Shown here one piece after another: positions 1 through 9,438 of a DNA stretch of 64,000 bases. Below the pieces are notes generated by a model. That model was not told the origin of the DNA. It saw only the letters and a list, made by a program, of their open reading frames with translations, and made no database searches. The translations under genes and the position numbers were made by a program. This DNA comes from Streptosporangium saharense. Its GTDB lineage: Bacteria > Actinomycetota > Actinomycetes > Streptosporangiales > Streptosporangiaceae. Position 1 is the stretch's first letter. Every line of letters starts with the position of its first letter. The stretch covers positions 62,001 to 126,000 of the forward strand of contig NZ_JACHJP010000008.1 of NCBI RefSeq assembly GCF_014203715.1, written 5' to 3'.

Positions 1-531
1 CTGCTGGTCGCGGTTCCCGGCGCGGGGACGGTCTGGATGCCTTTCGGGTGGTACCCCCTTCTGTGGGCGTTGACGACGGTCAGCGTTTTCACCGTCCACG
101 GGGCGTCGTTCCTGGCGGTACGGATGCCGGACGATCTCGCGAGGGCATCTGTACGGACAGTCCGGCGATGGGCTTCTCCCGCTGCGGCACTGACCGCCGT
201 CGCAGTGGTCTTGGGGGGTGTGATCCAGTCAGGGGCAGTTACGGTCGTCACCGGGGCGCCGGCCGTACTGGCACTGTTCGCCGCAGGCAGGGTCGTCACC
301 GGCCGTCCGCGCTTCGCGCTGCTCCTGACCGCCCTGGCGGCGGCGACTCCCGCCGCACTCGTCGGCGTCCGGCTGCTACCGGCCGCCGAACGCTCATTCG
401 CCACCGAAGCCGCGTTGGCGACCCTGGAAGGCCCTCTCACAATCGTTTTGCCAGCCGTCGCGGCACTGCAACTGTGGACCTGGTGGGTGTTCCTGCGACG
501 GATCGACTCCCGCACGACGGTCTTCTTCTGA
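1..531 (+). CDS. cydB: Cytochrome bd ubiquinol oxidase subunit II, 3' end only
   Basis: The reading frame is open from base 1, so the gene is cut by the window edge. The visible 176 residues are mostly hydrophobic membrane helices. They contain the segment TVHGASFLAVRMPDDLA, typical of the C-terminal half of CydB, and the protein ends in a charged turn followed by TTVFF. CydB is an integral membrane partner of CydA in the high-affinity quinol oxidase that reduces oxygen to water. A short inverted repeat follows the stop codon. Family assignment rests on the conserved helix pattern and the HGA..LA..TP-like motif. cydA would lie to the left, outside the window. Confidence 0.85.
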   Translation: MLVAVPGAGTVWMPFGWYPLLWALTTVSVFTVHGASFLAVRMPDDLARASVRTVRRWASPAAALTAVAVVLGGVIQSGAVTVVTGAPAVLALFAAGRVVTGRPRFALLLTALAAATPAALVGVRLLPAAERSFATEAALATLEGPLTIVLPAVAALQLWTWWVFLRRIDSRTTVFF

Positions 532-534
532 CAG

Positions 535-549
535 CCGGTCGTGGACCGG
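535..549 (+). terminator. Short stem-loop after cydB
   Basis: CCGGTC and GACCGG form a perfect 6-bp stem with a 3-base loop immediately after the cydB stop. There is no U-tract, which is common for actinobacterial terminators. The stem is short, so this is tentative. Confidence 0.3.
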
Positions 550-1537
550 GGGAGCGGGGCACTGCCCACGCGTGGAAGCCGACATTCCTCGGAATGTGCT
601 CAGGGGAGGCGATGCCGCCTTTCAGAGGCTGCCCGCCGATTCCTTGGTGAGAGGCGGAAACGGGACACCTTTCCGAGCCTTCTTGCTGCTGTGTCCAGGG
701 AATAATAGAGCGCGTTTTCGGCCACTTGGACTCAGCGGTAAGCATGTTGCCTCTATGGCCAGACTGCCCTGTCCTGGCTGGTTAACTGTATTCTGGGCGG
801 CCTGATCTCAGTGAATCCGAGGTGTTGAGAGCCCCTCTCCATTGCTTCTCCGCCTGACATCTTTCTCCGGCCTGGTTGAGTGTCGTCAAGAAGTTCTTCT
901 TTCATTTTCCACCGAGTACGCGCGCCCACAATTCCGGTAGGCCCGTCAGCGGTTCCCCCCGGCACAGTGGCCCGCCTCACGATGGGTGCACAGAGCCTGT
1001 TCGGCGTTCGGCTTCCCCTGACCTGTGCGAAGCCTGGGGAACCACACCGTCTCAAGGAAATAGGCTCGGCGTGTTGTCGCAGGTGAACAGCGTCTCCGAT
1101 GTCGTTGAGACGGTCTCTCGGCCGAGCGGTGTGACTGTATGGCGGGTCCCTGACCATGGGTGGCGGTTTCGTCCCATATCCTGCCGACGAGTGGCTTCAC
1201 GGTTACCGGTTTTCCGGGAACCGTGAGGAGAAAGGCCAAAAGACGCTGTTCCCTGACCTGCCTAAAGTCGTGACGTTGTTCGCTGGGCCATAGCCCAACT
1301 GAGCCAAGAATGCGAAGTTCAATTCGAGCATCTTTTTGGAGCGTCGGTGTAAATATGAGATTTTTTCATTGGAGTTTGAGGAATCCGGGCATAGCAAACC
1401 GATTCCGCATCTCATCTTTTCCCCAGTGGGCCCTTACGGGATCACGCAGGTTTCCGCAAGGTCGGACGGTGAAGCTCTGGTTGATGAGCTCCGTCCGCCG
1501 CGAAGACCGGATGAATCCAAGAGGGTGAAGCAGGAAA
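550..1537. other. Non-coding stretch with no convincing gene
   Basis: About 1 kb with lower GC than the flanks and no reading frame showing actinobacterial third-position GC bias or a recognisable domain. The only clear structure is the dyad at 1198-1225. The region probably holds the promoter of the gene at 1538 plus decayed sequence. Confidence 0.5.
1198..1225. repeat. Strong inverted repeat
   Basis: CACGGTT, an A/G mismatch, CCGG, loop TTTT, CCGG, AACCGTG: an 11-bp imperfect stem with a tetraloop, isolated in a gene-free stretch. It could be a bidirectional terminator or an RNA structural element. No U-tract is seen on either strand. Confidence 0.5.
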
Positions 1538-2749
1538 ATGTCCGATCGTGAATGGAACAGGGTCACCATCGGGCTCGACGCCCATCGATGGGTGACGCGC
1601 AGAGACTGCAAGACAATCCTGGCGGTCGTCCACACCGTAACCTCGGGACAGCGTCTGCTGGATACGATTCGCCTGATCGAGTCGGATCTGAGGGTTCAGG
1701 TCGTCTTCACCATGGCCCCAGACGTCTTCAACAATGGGGTGGAACAGTTCATCGAAGGGCTGGGCGGTGTCGTGATTCCCTGGCTGCAGGCCACACAGCA
1801 GCGTTTCGACCTCGCTCTCTCCGCGAGCCTCGGATCGATCCACGAGATCCACGCGCCGCTGGTCGTCATGCCGCACGGCGCGGGCTTCAACAAGCTGGTG
1901 CCTGCCAGGAACGGAGCAAAGGCGGAGGACCGCGCGCCGTACGGGCTCGATGCCCAGCGGTTGATGCGCGACGGCGTCGTACTGCCCACGGCGATCACCC
2001 TGCCGCACGAGGCCGAGGTCAAACGGCTGGCCCGTACGTGTCCGCAGGCGCTTCCCGTCGCGGAGGTCGTCGGTGACTCCTCTTATGACCGGCTGGTGGC
2101 GAGTCTGCCGCACCGGGACACCTACCGGCAAGCGTTGCGAGTTGACCCGGGCCAGAAGCTGGTCGTGGTCACCTCGACCTGGGGGCCTCAGTCACTGTTC
2201 GGCAAGCACGCCTCCCTGCTGCCGCGCCTGCTCGCCGAACTGCCACGCGAGGAGTTCCGCGTCGTGGCGCTCTTCCACCCCAATATCTGGTTTGTGCACG
2301 GCATCTGGCAGGTGCGGGCCTGGCTCGCCGGCCACCTGCGGGATGGTCTGACTCTGATTCCGCCCGACGATGACTGGCGCGCGGTCCTCGCCGCCGCTGA
2401 CTGGATCATCGGCGACCACGGCTCTGTCACCCTGTACGGCGCCGCCACCGGCAAGCCCGTCATGCTGGCCGGGTTCCCGCACGCGGACGTGGACCCGGCC
2501 TCCGCCCTAGCCAGGCTGGCGGCCGTCACTCCTCGAATCTCCCAGCGCGGATCGCTGCGTGATCAGCTTGACAGGACAGCCAAGAAGATGCGGCCCGGCC
2601 ACTACCGGTCCGTCATCGAGCAGATCACTTCAGAGCCCGGCCGTTTCGACCACAACATGCGCTGTCTCATGTACCGCTTGATGAAGCTACAGCAGCCCGA
2701 ACGCGTCCTCGTGATTCCGCCGGTGCCGGCTCCCAGCCTCGCCACGTGA
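1538..2749 (+). CDS. GT-B-like glycosyl/glycerophosphotransferase-type protein
   Basis: A 403-residue soluble protein. The second half has the look of a GT-B nucleotide-sugar-binding domain: a VVVTSTWGPQSLFGKH segment near residue 210, then ALFHPNIW, a DDDWRAVLAAADWIIGDHGSVTLYG region (about 280-305) resembling the donor-site loop of CDP-glycerol glycerophosphotransferase-like enzymes, then a GKPVMLAG strand. No signal peptide or membrane segment is seen. The ATG follows an AGGAAA ribosome site. The PfkB kinase gene starts 10 bases downstream, so the two are almost certainly one operon. The substrate is unknown and the GT-B assignment is an inference from motif order. Confidence 0.55.
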   Translation: MSDREWNRVTIGLDAHRWVTRRDCKTILAVVHTVTSGQRLLDTIRLIESDLRVQVVFTMAPDVFNNGVEQFIEGLGGVVIPWLQATQQRFDLALSASLGSIHEIHAPLVVMPHGAGFNKLVPARNGAKAEDRAPYGLDAQRLMRDGVVLPTAITLPHEAEVKRLARTCPQALPVAEVVGDSSYDRLVASLPHRDTYRQALRVDPGQKLVVVTSTWGPQSLFGKHASLLPRLLAELPREEFRVVALFHPNIWFVHGIWQVRAWLAGHLRDGLTLIPPDDDWRAVLAAADWIIGDHGSVTLYGAATGKPVMLAGFPHADVDPASALARLAAVTPRISQRGSLRDQLDRTAKKMRPGHYRSVIEQITSEPGRFDHNMRCLMYRLMKLQQPERVLVIPPVPAPSLAT

Positions 2750-2759
2750 TAGGAGCCGC

Positions 2760-3692
2760 ATGACACGCCGGATCGTCGTCGCGGGCGTGGTTAGCCTCTA
2801 TATGTCGGTGGGTGTGACGGAGTTCCCCGTGCGGTACGCCTCCACCTCCTCCCCCCGATGGATCGCCACCGGGGTCTCCGGGGCGGCCGGACACATCGCA
2901 CGCATCCTTAAGAAACTGGGAGATGACGTTCGTCTGTGTACGGTGGTGGGCCGTGACCTGCCCGGCCTCGGCATAGCGGTCGAACTTGGCAAAGAAGGCC
3001 TGCTTGGGCCCGGGATCGTCGAGGAGGCCGAATCGTCGGTGGGGGTGACGCTCGTCAGCTCCGACGGTCGCCGGATGGGTTTCCCTCACCTGGCTCCGGT
3101 GAACACCGTCCCTTACCCTGTGGACCTGCTTGAGGCGAATGCCCATGATGCCGACCTGCTGGTTCTGACGAACGCCAAGTTTGTCCGTGACCTGGTCGAG
3201 CCCGCCTCCCGGCTCGGTATCCCCATCGCCGTGGACGTCCACCTCATCTCCGACCTCGATGGCGAGTACAACCGTCCGTGGCTGGAGGCGGCGACGATCG
3301 TCTTCTGCAGTGACGAGCGGCTGCCCGATCCGCCGGAGGTGTGGGTGCGGCGGCTGTTCGACCGCTACCCGCGCTGCCGGCTGGCGGGGGTCGGCCTGGG
3401 CAGCTGGGGAGCGCTGCTCGCCACCAGGGAGGGAACACTCGTCCGAGTGGAGGCGGTGGCGCCTCGCGGGGTCGTCAACACCACCGGCGCGGGCGACGCG
3501 CTGTTCGCCACCTTCCTGCACTTCTGGAGTGAGACGAAGGATCCGATCCAGTCATTGCGGCTGGCGGTGGTGCACGCGGGCTGGAAGATCGGCGACCCCG
3601 CGCCGGCCACCGCGTCCCTGATCCCCGAGGAACTGTCGGCCCTCGACGCCTCCCACACGCCCAACACTGTTGTCGGGCGCTGGGACACCTGA
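2760..3692 (+). CDS. PfkB-family carbohydrate/nucleoside kinase
   Basis: A 310-residue ribokinase-fold protein. The N-terminal part carries the substrate-side glycine pattern (GVSGAAGHIARILKKLG, about 40-56). The C-terminal part carries the PfkB signature NTTGAGDALFATF (about 241-253), whose Asp is the catalytic base and whose Gly-Ala-Gly forms the anion hole. It would phosphorylate a sugar or nucleoside with ATP in the cytoplasm. The start has a good AGGAG site 4 bases upstream. It is co-transcribed with the GT-B-like gene, so the pair may make and transfer a phosphorylated metabolite. The exact substrate cannot be read from sequence. Confidence 0.8.
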   Translation: MTRRIVVAGVVSLYMSVGVTEFPVRYASTSSPRWIATGVSGAAGHIARILKKLGDDVRLCTVVGRDLPGLGIAVELGKEGLLGPGIVEEAESSVGVTLVSSDGRRMGFPHLAPVNTVPYPVDLLEANAHDADLLVLTNAKFVRDLVEPASRLGIPIAVDVHLISDLDGEYNRPWLEAATIVFCSDERLPDPPEVWVRRLFDRYPRCRLAGVGLGSWGALLATREGTLVRVEAVAPRGVVNTTGAGDALFATFLHFWSETKDPIQSLRLAVVHAGWKIGDPAPATASLIPEELSALDASHTPNTVVGRWDT

Positions 3693-3731
3693 ACCACTAC
3701 CTTTGGGCGTTGGTACGGCGTGCCTTTCCTG

Positions 3732-5855
3732 TTACTGGGCCAGTCGTGCCAGGCGCTCCTCTAACCGTCTGCTTCGTCCACCGCTGCGGGAAAGGACACG
3801 CTGGGCCTCCTCATAGAGGTCCCGTGCCTCCTGCTTGCGGCACTCCTGCAGGGCGAGGTCCCCCAGCACCTGTAGGGCCTGCACCCTTGTCAGTGTTGAA
3901 CCGAGTCCTTTCATTTCTTCCAGCCCCTGATTGATAAGGGCAACTCCCGATTTCCCGCCCTGGGCACTGCCGAGAAGGATACGCGCCCGTGCCCGGTTGT
4001 ATGGGTCATCTACTCCGATGAGCAGATTCTCTGCCTCTGTCAGGCAGTCAATAGCCTCGGCCGTTTTTCCTAGCTCGATCAGCGCTTCACTGAGATCACA
4101 CAGCAGAAGTGCGATCTTGCGTGGTTCCTTCGCCGTGCGGTACTCGTCCAGTGATTCCCGGAACAGTGTGACAGCCTCCTCGACATGGCCCCGATCCAGT
4201 TTGATCAGTCCCAGATTGCGTATACTGCCCGATATCCGGTACCGATTCCCCTGCCTGTGCCAGATTTTCAGCGCCGCGTGGAAGGCGGCAGTGGCCTCAT
4301 CGAGTTGTCCGACGGAGCGGTGCGCCAGCCCGGTGCGGTTCAGCATCTTGGCCTCGGCCACGGGGTCCGCGCAGGCTCGTGCCGCCTCAAGGCCCATCTT
4401 GGCGACCTCAAGACGCTCGTCGTGGCGACCGCGATAGAGGAACAGAGGCCATAGCGCACCCACCAACTGCCATGCCGTGGGAAACAGTCGCCGATCGAGG
4501 GCCACACGTATAGCCGCTCTGAGATTGGGGAATTCGTTGTCGAGCCAGTTGAGAGCCTGTGCTCGGTTGGTGAAGACGAGGGGTTCGGTGGGTTCGTTGA
4601 CTACGGCGTTGAAATTGGACTTGCTGTAGGGGGCAACCACTCGGTTCACGGTTACGGCGGTGAACAGGAACCAGTCGACCGCTCTGTGCACGGTCTGTTC
4701 GCGGATCTCTTCGGGATCATCTTGTTCAGCCATTTCCCAGGCGTGTAACCGGATCAGGTCGTGGAAGCGGTAGTTGCCCCCAGGTGCGTCGTCGAGCAGG
4801 TTGGCATCGGTCAGGATCTCGAGCAGCGGTTGGACCTGGGCATGCGGCAGTGCGATCATCGCGGCGGCCGACCAGCTGTCGAAGGTGGTGCCGGGGAAGA
4901 GTCCAAGCCGTCGGTAGAGTCTTCTGACGTTCTCGGACGAGAGCCTGTTGTAGGAGAGTGCGAGGGTCGCCTGAACTTTCATGTCGTCCTCGCCACCGAC
5001 CGACAACTCCGCCAATCTCTGCCGTTCGTGGGACAAAGCCTTCACCATTTCGGAGAGGGACCAACGCGGCCTGGTAGCCAGTCGGGCTCCCGTGATGCAC
5101 AGTGCGAGCGGTAGCCGGGCACACAATTCGACCAGCTTCTCCGCGGACTGCCGCTCGGCGTCAACTCGGTTGTCGTCGATGACGCGTTTCAGCAGTTCAA
5201 ACGCAGCCTCTGACCTGAGCTGCTCAAGCTGTACGCCTCGGGCACCTCGCATCAGCAGCCCTGCCAGGCGCCACCGGCTGGTGACGATCGTGATGCTGTC
5301 CGCCGAGGCGGGCAGCAGGGGGATCACCTGCGCTGCTGATGCCGCGTTATCCAGCACGACCAACAGGCGACGCCGACTCACCAGCGACTGGTAGAACGCG
5401 GAACGTTCAGCAAGCTCAGGGGGAATGCGTTTGGGCTCGATTCCGAATGCGCGGATGAACCGCTCCAGGACCTCGGTCGGTTGTACGGGCTCGTTGATCG
5501 CATGCCCTTGCAGGTCGGCGAAGAGTTGGCCGTCAGGGAAGTCGATCTGTTCCCTATGCGACCAGTGCAGTGCCACCGCCGTCTTGCCTATGCCTGCGGG
5601 ACCGCTGACCACCGCGACCCTGGGCGCCCCCGCGCTATGGATCTTGTCCAGCAGGGTGAGTGCCTCGTCACGGCCCACAAGAGCACGGTTGGCCGGAAGC
5701 TGGCGGGGTGGGGGGCACGGGATCTCGGGGGAGATGGTCTGGTGCAGATGGAGGCCATCGTGAATGTCGCGAACCTGCAAGGCAAGCCCGGACGCGGTCC
5801 CACTCAGCTCATTGGAGTGTCCCCGGAATTCCTGGTCTCTACAGTCGGCACACAT
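3732..5855 (-). CDS. NB-ARC / TPR STAND-type regulator
   Basis: About 707 residues. A short N-terminal segment has the NELSGTASG...RDIHDGLHLH pattern seen ahead of actinobacterial NB-ARC domains. It is followed by an NTPase domain with Walker A GPAGIGKTA and a Walker B-like LLVVLDNAAS. The C-terminal half is helical with tetratricopeptide repeats (for example TGLAHRSVGQLDEATAAFHAALKI). There is no SARP/BTAD DNA-binding domain, so it resembles AfsR minus its activator part. It is convergent with the PfkB gene. ATG at 5855 is chosen; a TTG at 5885 would add 10 residues, but its AGGAG site lies only 1 base away. Its role as sensor or switch is inferred from the STAND family. Confidence 0.8.
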   Translation of the reverse strand: MCADCRDQEFRGHSNELSGTASGLALQVRDIHDGLHLHQTISPEIPCPPPRQLPANRALVGRDEALTLLDKIHSAGAPRVAVVSGPAGIGKTAVALHWSHREQIDFPDGQLFADLQGHAINEPVQPTEVLERFIRAFGIEPKRIPPELAERSAFYQSLVSRRRLLVVLDNAASAAQVIPLLPASADSITIVTSRWRLAGLLMRGARGVQLEQLRSEAAFELLKRVIDDNRVDAERQSAEKLVELCARLPLALCITGARLATRPRWSLSEMVKALSHERQRLAELSVGGEDDMKVQATLALSYNRLSSENVRRLYRRLGLFPGTTFDSWSAAAMIALPHAQVQPLLEILTDANLLDDAPGGNYRFHDLIRLHAWEMAEQDDPEEIREQTVHRAVDWFLFTAVTVNRVVAPYSKSNFNAVVNEPTEPLVFTNRAQALNWLDNEFPNLRAAIRVALDRRLFPTAWQLVGALWPLFLYRGRHDERLEVAKMGLEAARACADPVAEAKMLNRTGLAHRSVGQLDEATAAFHAALKIWHRQGNRYRISGSIRNLGLIKLDRGHVEEAVTLFRESLDEYRTAKEPRKIALLLCDLSEALIELGKTAEAIDCLTEAENLLIGVDDPYNRARARILLGSAQGGKSGVALINQGLEEMKGLGSTLTRVQALQVLGDLALQECRKQEARDLYEEAQRVLSRSGGRSRRLEERLARLAQ

Positions 5856-5885
5856 CGTCCTACTCGTCGTGAGCGGTAATTTCAA

Positions 5886-6399
5886 GCTCCTGAGATCGTT
5901 GACCTTAACTGTGATTTTGCTGCGAAGAAAATCTGGCTAGGTCTTCCATGGTCATCGCTGTTCCAAAATGCGTCAAGCGTCATCCGTGTGCGACTGTCCA
6001 TTAACGTGGATGGCTGATGCACTATGGGTGAATTTATCCATAAATGGTGGCTTGTATGAGGATAGATTCACATATCTATCATGGAGTGCGGTTTGTCTTG
6101 TATTCGCCAAGTTGCGCGCCATTAATCTGATCGAACTGATGATCCATCGCCGCTGCTCAAACTTCCAGGGAATTGTCCTGGCCTTTCTTCAGCCCCTCTG
6201 GTTCAGTCTCGCATTTTTTGCGTAGAAGCCTCAACCGCAGCGATCAGCTCGAAAAAGAAGCCACACAGGTTGTTTCGGCAACACGGATCAATCTGATCGA
6301 GGGAAGGATGGGCGACCGCGGTCGCACGCCGTACACAACGTCCGCCCTGTATGTGGAGAAGCTGCTTGGACGGGCTCAATAGCGGATGGCCCCCTGGTG
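5886..6399. other. AT-richer gene-free stretch
   Basis: About 500 bases of markedly lower GC content. It presumably holds the promoter of the leftward NB-ARC gene and then degenerate DNA. No recognisable coding domain or strong repeat was found. Confidence 0.4.
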
Positions 6400-6566
6400 G
6401 GGCAGGCCAGGTAGACGCCGGTCAGGGGGTGGCCGGGGTGATACAGGACGCCGAGGAGGGCTATGCCGAGGGCTTGGCCGAGTTGGAGGTAGGCGGTCAT
6501 GACGCCGCGTTCGGTCGGGGCCGACGCCGTGACCGCCGCGCCCATGGACGGTCTGATGAGGCCCAC
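6400..6566 (-). pseudogene. Remnant of an MFS (DHA2-type) drug transporter
   Basis: One frame encodes about 55 residues, including GVMTAYLQLGQALGIALLGVLYH, which looks like a transmembrane helix of a 14-TM EmrB/QacA-type exporter. No start codon, no further helices and no intact frame flank it. It is a short decayed gene piece next to the damaged sigma-factor remnant. Confidence 0.55.
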
Positions 6567-6759
6567 ACGTCGAGGCCCGTGACGATCGGTTGAGTGGAAG
6601 AGACCAGATCCGCAGCAGGCAGCCGGTGCCCATGCGGGGCATCGAGAAAATCTGTCTGCGCGCGTACGGTGCCCACGATCTTTCGTGTGCGGGCCGTACG
6701 GTGCCATCCGGTGGGGGGATGCAACAGATTGGGGGTGTTCTCGGCTGGGAGGGGATGAG

Positions 6760-7546
6760 GACGACGGAAGGCGAAGGCAGTTGGAAGCAGATCCACGGTT
6801 CGCGGAGTTCGTCGCCAGGCGGGGGACGCGCTGTTGCGTTATGGCTATGTGTTGGCCGGGAACCCGCATGACGCGGCGGATCTGGTGCAGGAGGCGTTGC
6901 TGAAGCTCCGCGCCGCCTGGCCTCGGCTCCTGACGAAGGAGAATCCGGAGAGTTACGCGCGCACCATCATGGCCAGGCTGCACGTCGCCGTCTGGCGGCT
7001 GCGGCGTCGTGGGGTGCTCAGCTGGGAACCGCCGGAGCACGGGTACCAGGGCGGGGAGGGGTTCGACGGCTTCGGCGTGGCGGACGGCAGGGCCGTGTTC
7101 TCCCCGACGGGCGGCGGGGTGTTCTCCGTACCCCTGACCGGAGGAAAGGCAACGCGGATCGCGGCCGGGGACGGGCAGTACCTGCTGTCATGGCCGTGGG
7201 TCGGTTCGCAGGGCGCAGGGGACCGCGTGACAAGCCGCCCTTCACCCGGCTGGTCAACCTGGAGACCGGGCAGGTCAGCCAGGCAGCCCTCCACGAGGGC
7301 GAGCGGGTCTACGCCTGCGGGGTGCGATCCTGCATCGGCACGACGAACGGCGGTCGGCCCTTCACCCGGCTGCGTGACGGTTCGCAGCAGAAATACGTCT
7401 CCATCGGCTACCAGGTCCCCGAGCCGCCGAGTCAGGACCGCTTCCACCTGTGCGAAGTCTGGGAGGATACAGCGAACGGCGAGATCACCACCGCCGACCG
7501 GCTGAAGGGCGAGTTCTACGTGGTCGTCCTGGTCAGGATTCCGTAG
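6760..7546 (+). pseudogene. Broken ECF sigma factor fused to beta-propeller remnant
   Basis: The first part reads as ECF sigma region 2 (EADPRFAEFVARRG, then LRYGYVLAGNPHDAADLVQE, then SYARTIMARLHVAVWR). The frame shifts by one base near 6818-6826. After the LRRRGVLSWEPPEHGY linker, region 4 is missing. The sequence instead runs into blades of a TolB/YncE-like propeller (VFSVPLTGGKATRIAAG), shifts frame again near 7195-7215, and ends in KYVSIGYQVPEPPSQDRFH. SigE-like ECF genes often sit beside a propeller gene, so an internal deletion that fused the two neighbours, plus two frameshifts, explains the structure. It is unlikely to be functional. Confidence 0.65.
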
Positions 7547-7550
7547 CCGG

Positions 7551-8408
7551 TCACCAGGAGCGTCCTTGTCGCAGCAGGTGGTCGCGGACGGTGACGGCTG
7601 CGGGGTGGAGTCTTCCCGCCCTGGACACCAGGAACAGCGTGTTGATCGGCGGCAGTTCGGGCTCCAGCAGGGGAACGAGCAGGCCGCCAGTCAGCTCCGC
7701 CGTACACAGGTAGCGCGGCAGGACGGTCACCCCCGCGCCCGCGACCACTGCGGCGAGCACCCCGCGCAGGTCCGGGACGACCAGGGCGGGCGCCCGCGTC
7801 AGGCGGGTCCCGAAGACGACCCGCCAGTAGCGTCGCAGGATCGGCAGGTTCTCCGCGTAGGCGACCAGGGGAGCCGTCCCAAGCCGGTCGAGATCCCAAC
7901 CGGGGGCGCCGACCAGCACGAACTCCTCGTCGCACAGCGCTTCGGCCGCCAGGGCGGCTCCTCTGCGGGGCCGTACGGTGGAGACCACCAGGTCGAGCGT
8001 GCCACCGGCGAGCGCGGTGAGCAGGTCGTCGGCGAGGCCGAGCGTCACCCGCAGCCGCAGCCCTCCGGCGACCACGGGGGCCAGCGCGGGCAGCGCCAGG
8101 ACGGACATCAGCTCGGCTGGCCCGCCGAGGTGTACGGCGCGCTCCGGTGCTGCGGTGGTGTCGTCGAGGTCGAGTTCGTCGAGCGCGTCGAGCGGTGCCG
8201 CGACGCGTCCCGCCAGCTCTTCGGCGGCCGGGGTGGGGGCCATGCCTCGGGGGAGCCGTTCGAACAGCGGCCGGCCGAGTGTCCGCTCCAGAGCCCTGAT
8301 CTGCGCGGTCACGGCGGGCTGCGACAGGCCGAGGTGCTCGGCGGCACGGGTGACCGACCCTGACCGGTGGACGGCCAGGAAGGTGCGCAGCAGGTCGAGT
8401 GAGATCAG
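7551..8408 (-). CDS. LysR-family transcriptional regulator
   Basis: A winged-helix DNA-binding N-terminus (LDLLRTFLAVHRSGSVTRAA, LSQPAVTAQIRALE, LGRPLFERLPRG) is followed by a two-lobed effector-binding domain of about 200 residues. The family N-terminus begins at a CTG codon at 8408. No ATG, GTG or TTG lies between the upstream in-frame TAA and the helix-turn-helix, and the first conventional start (GTG at 8312) would delete most of the HTH. So either CTG is used or the start codon is mutated. It is divergent from the DJ-1-like gene, which it probably regulates, as LysR proteins often do. Confidence 0.8.
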   Translation of the reverse strand: MISLDLLRTFLAVHRSGSVTRAAEHLGLSQPAVTAQIRALERTLGRPLFERLPRGMAPTPAAEELAGRVAAPLDALDELDLDDTTAAPERAVHLGGPAELMSVLALPALAPVVAGGLRLRVTLGLADDLLTALAGGTLDLVVSTVRPRRGAALAAEALCDEEFVLVGAPGWDLDRLGTAPLVAYAENLPILRRYWRVVFGTRLTRAPALVVPDLRGVLAAVVAGAGVTVLPRYLCTAELTGGLLVPLLEPELPPINTLFLVSRAGRLHPAAVTVRDHLLRQGRSW

Positions 8409-8474
8409 GTTTCTGATGGTAGTACCCGGGACGCGTTATTGGTCGTCGGCGGGGAGATGGGTGACGATCATGCC

Positions 8475-9125
8475 ATGCGTATCGCGATTGTTCTCACCAG
8501 CCACGGAGAGCTGGGCGAAACCGGCAGAAGCACCGGTTTCTACATGTCGGAGGCGGCGGAGCCGTGGGAGATCCTCACTTCGGCCGGGCACGAGGTCGAG
8601 GTGGTCAGCGTGGCCGGGGGCGTGCCACCGCGGGACGGCGAGAACGCCGATGACCCGGTGCAGCGGCGTTTCCTCGACGCGCTCGGGGAGACCCGGCGGG
8701 TGGCGGATCTGGAGCCGGAGGACTACGACGCCGTGTTCTTCGCGGGCGGGCACGGCGCCATGTGGGACTTCCCCGGCGACTCCGGGATCGGCCGGTTGAC
8801 CCGGGGGATCCACGAGCGGGGCGGTGTCGTCGCGGCGGTCTGCCACGGTCCGGCCGCGCTGGTCGATCTCGAACTGTCCGACGGCAAACCGCTGGTCGCG
8901 GGCAGGCGGGTCGCGGCCTTCACCGGCAGCGAGGAGGCGGCGGTCGGGCTGACCGAGGTGGTGCCGTTCCCGCTGGCGGAGCGGCTGCGCGAGCAGGGGG
9001 CCGAGCACGTGCCCGCCGCCGACTTCACCGTCCAGGTTGTCACGGACGGCCGCCTGGTCACCGGCCAGAATCCGGCGTCGGCCCGGGGCGTGGCCGAGGA
9101 GGTCGTACGGCTGCTGGCCGGGTAG
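8475..9125 (+). CDS. DJ-1/PfpI superfamily protein (Hsp31-like)
   Basis: 216 residues beginning MRIAIVLTSHGELG. The elements of the Hsp31/HchA-type triad are present: STGFYMSEAAEPW provides the conserved Glu, AVCHGPAAL has the nucleophile-elbow Cys followed by His, and FFAGGHGAMWD provides the glycine-rich loop. Family members act as glutathione-independent glyoxalases or small chaperones in the cytosol. ATG at 8475 fits the family N-terminus; the upstream ATG at 8457 abuts a GGGGAG and could add six residues. It is divergently transcribed from the LysR gene, which suggests response to an electrophile or metabolite. Confidence 0.8.
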   Translation: MRIAIVLTSHGELGETGRSTGFYMSEAAEPWEILTSAGHEVEVVSVAGGVPPRDGENADDPVQRRFLDALGETRRVADLEPEDYDAVFFAGGHGAMWDFPGDSGIGRLTRGIHERGGVVAAVCHGPAALVDLELSDGKPLVAGRRVAAFTGSEEAAVGLTEVVPFPLAERLREQGAEHVPAADFTVQVVTDGRLVTGQNPASARGVAEEVVRLLAG

Positions 9126-9195
9126 TGCTGGCCCCACCCCCTGCTCGGTGGAGTGCCGCATTACCCAGGCCCGGGATGGTTCCTAGGGTTCTCGC

Positions 9196-9402
9196 ATGAA
9201 CGATTTCCCGGCTCCCCGCAGGCGTTCCCGGGCCGCGCGTGCCCTGCTGTGGGCTCTCCTCGCGGTCACCGCGACGGTCAACGTGGTCTCCAACACCGTC
9301 AACGGCGGTGAGGGCAGCACGGTCGGGCTCACTGCGGGCATGGTCACCGTCGCCTGCGCCGTGGCCCTGACCGCACGCCACTTCAGGACCGCCCGCGCGT
9401 GA
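9196..9402 (+). CDS. Small two-helix membrane protein
   Basis: 68 residues: a basic N-terminus (RRRSRAARA), a hydrophobic helix (LLWALLAVTATVNVVSN), a short polar loop and a second helix (VGLTAGMVTVACAVALTA). Third-position GC is high, so it is probably a real gene. No family is recognised. It lies just upstream of the acetyltransferase gene on the same strand. Confidence 0.6.
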   Translation: MNDFPAPRRRSRAARALLWALLAVTATVNVVSNTVNGGEGSTVGLTAGMVTVACAVALTARHFRTARA

Positions 9403-9438
9403 TCGGAAATGTCGGTGCCGGGTGTGAGGATCGGCGGC

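Noticed and set aside
572..1430. Several short frames between cydB and the GT-B-like gene
   Set aside because: No third-position GC bias, no ribosome sites with matching starts and no recognisable domain.
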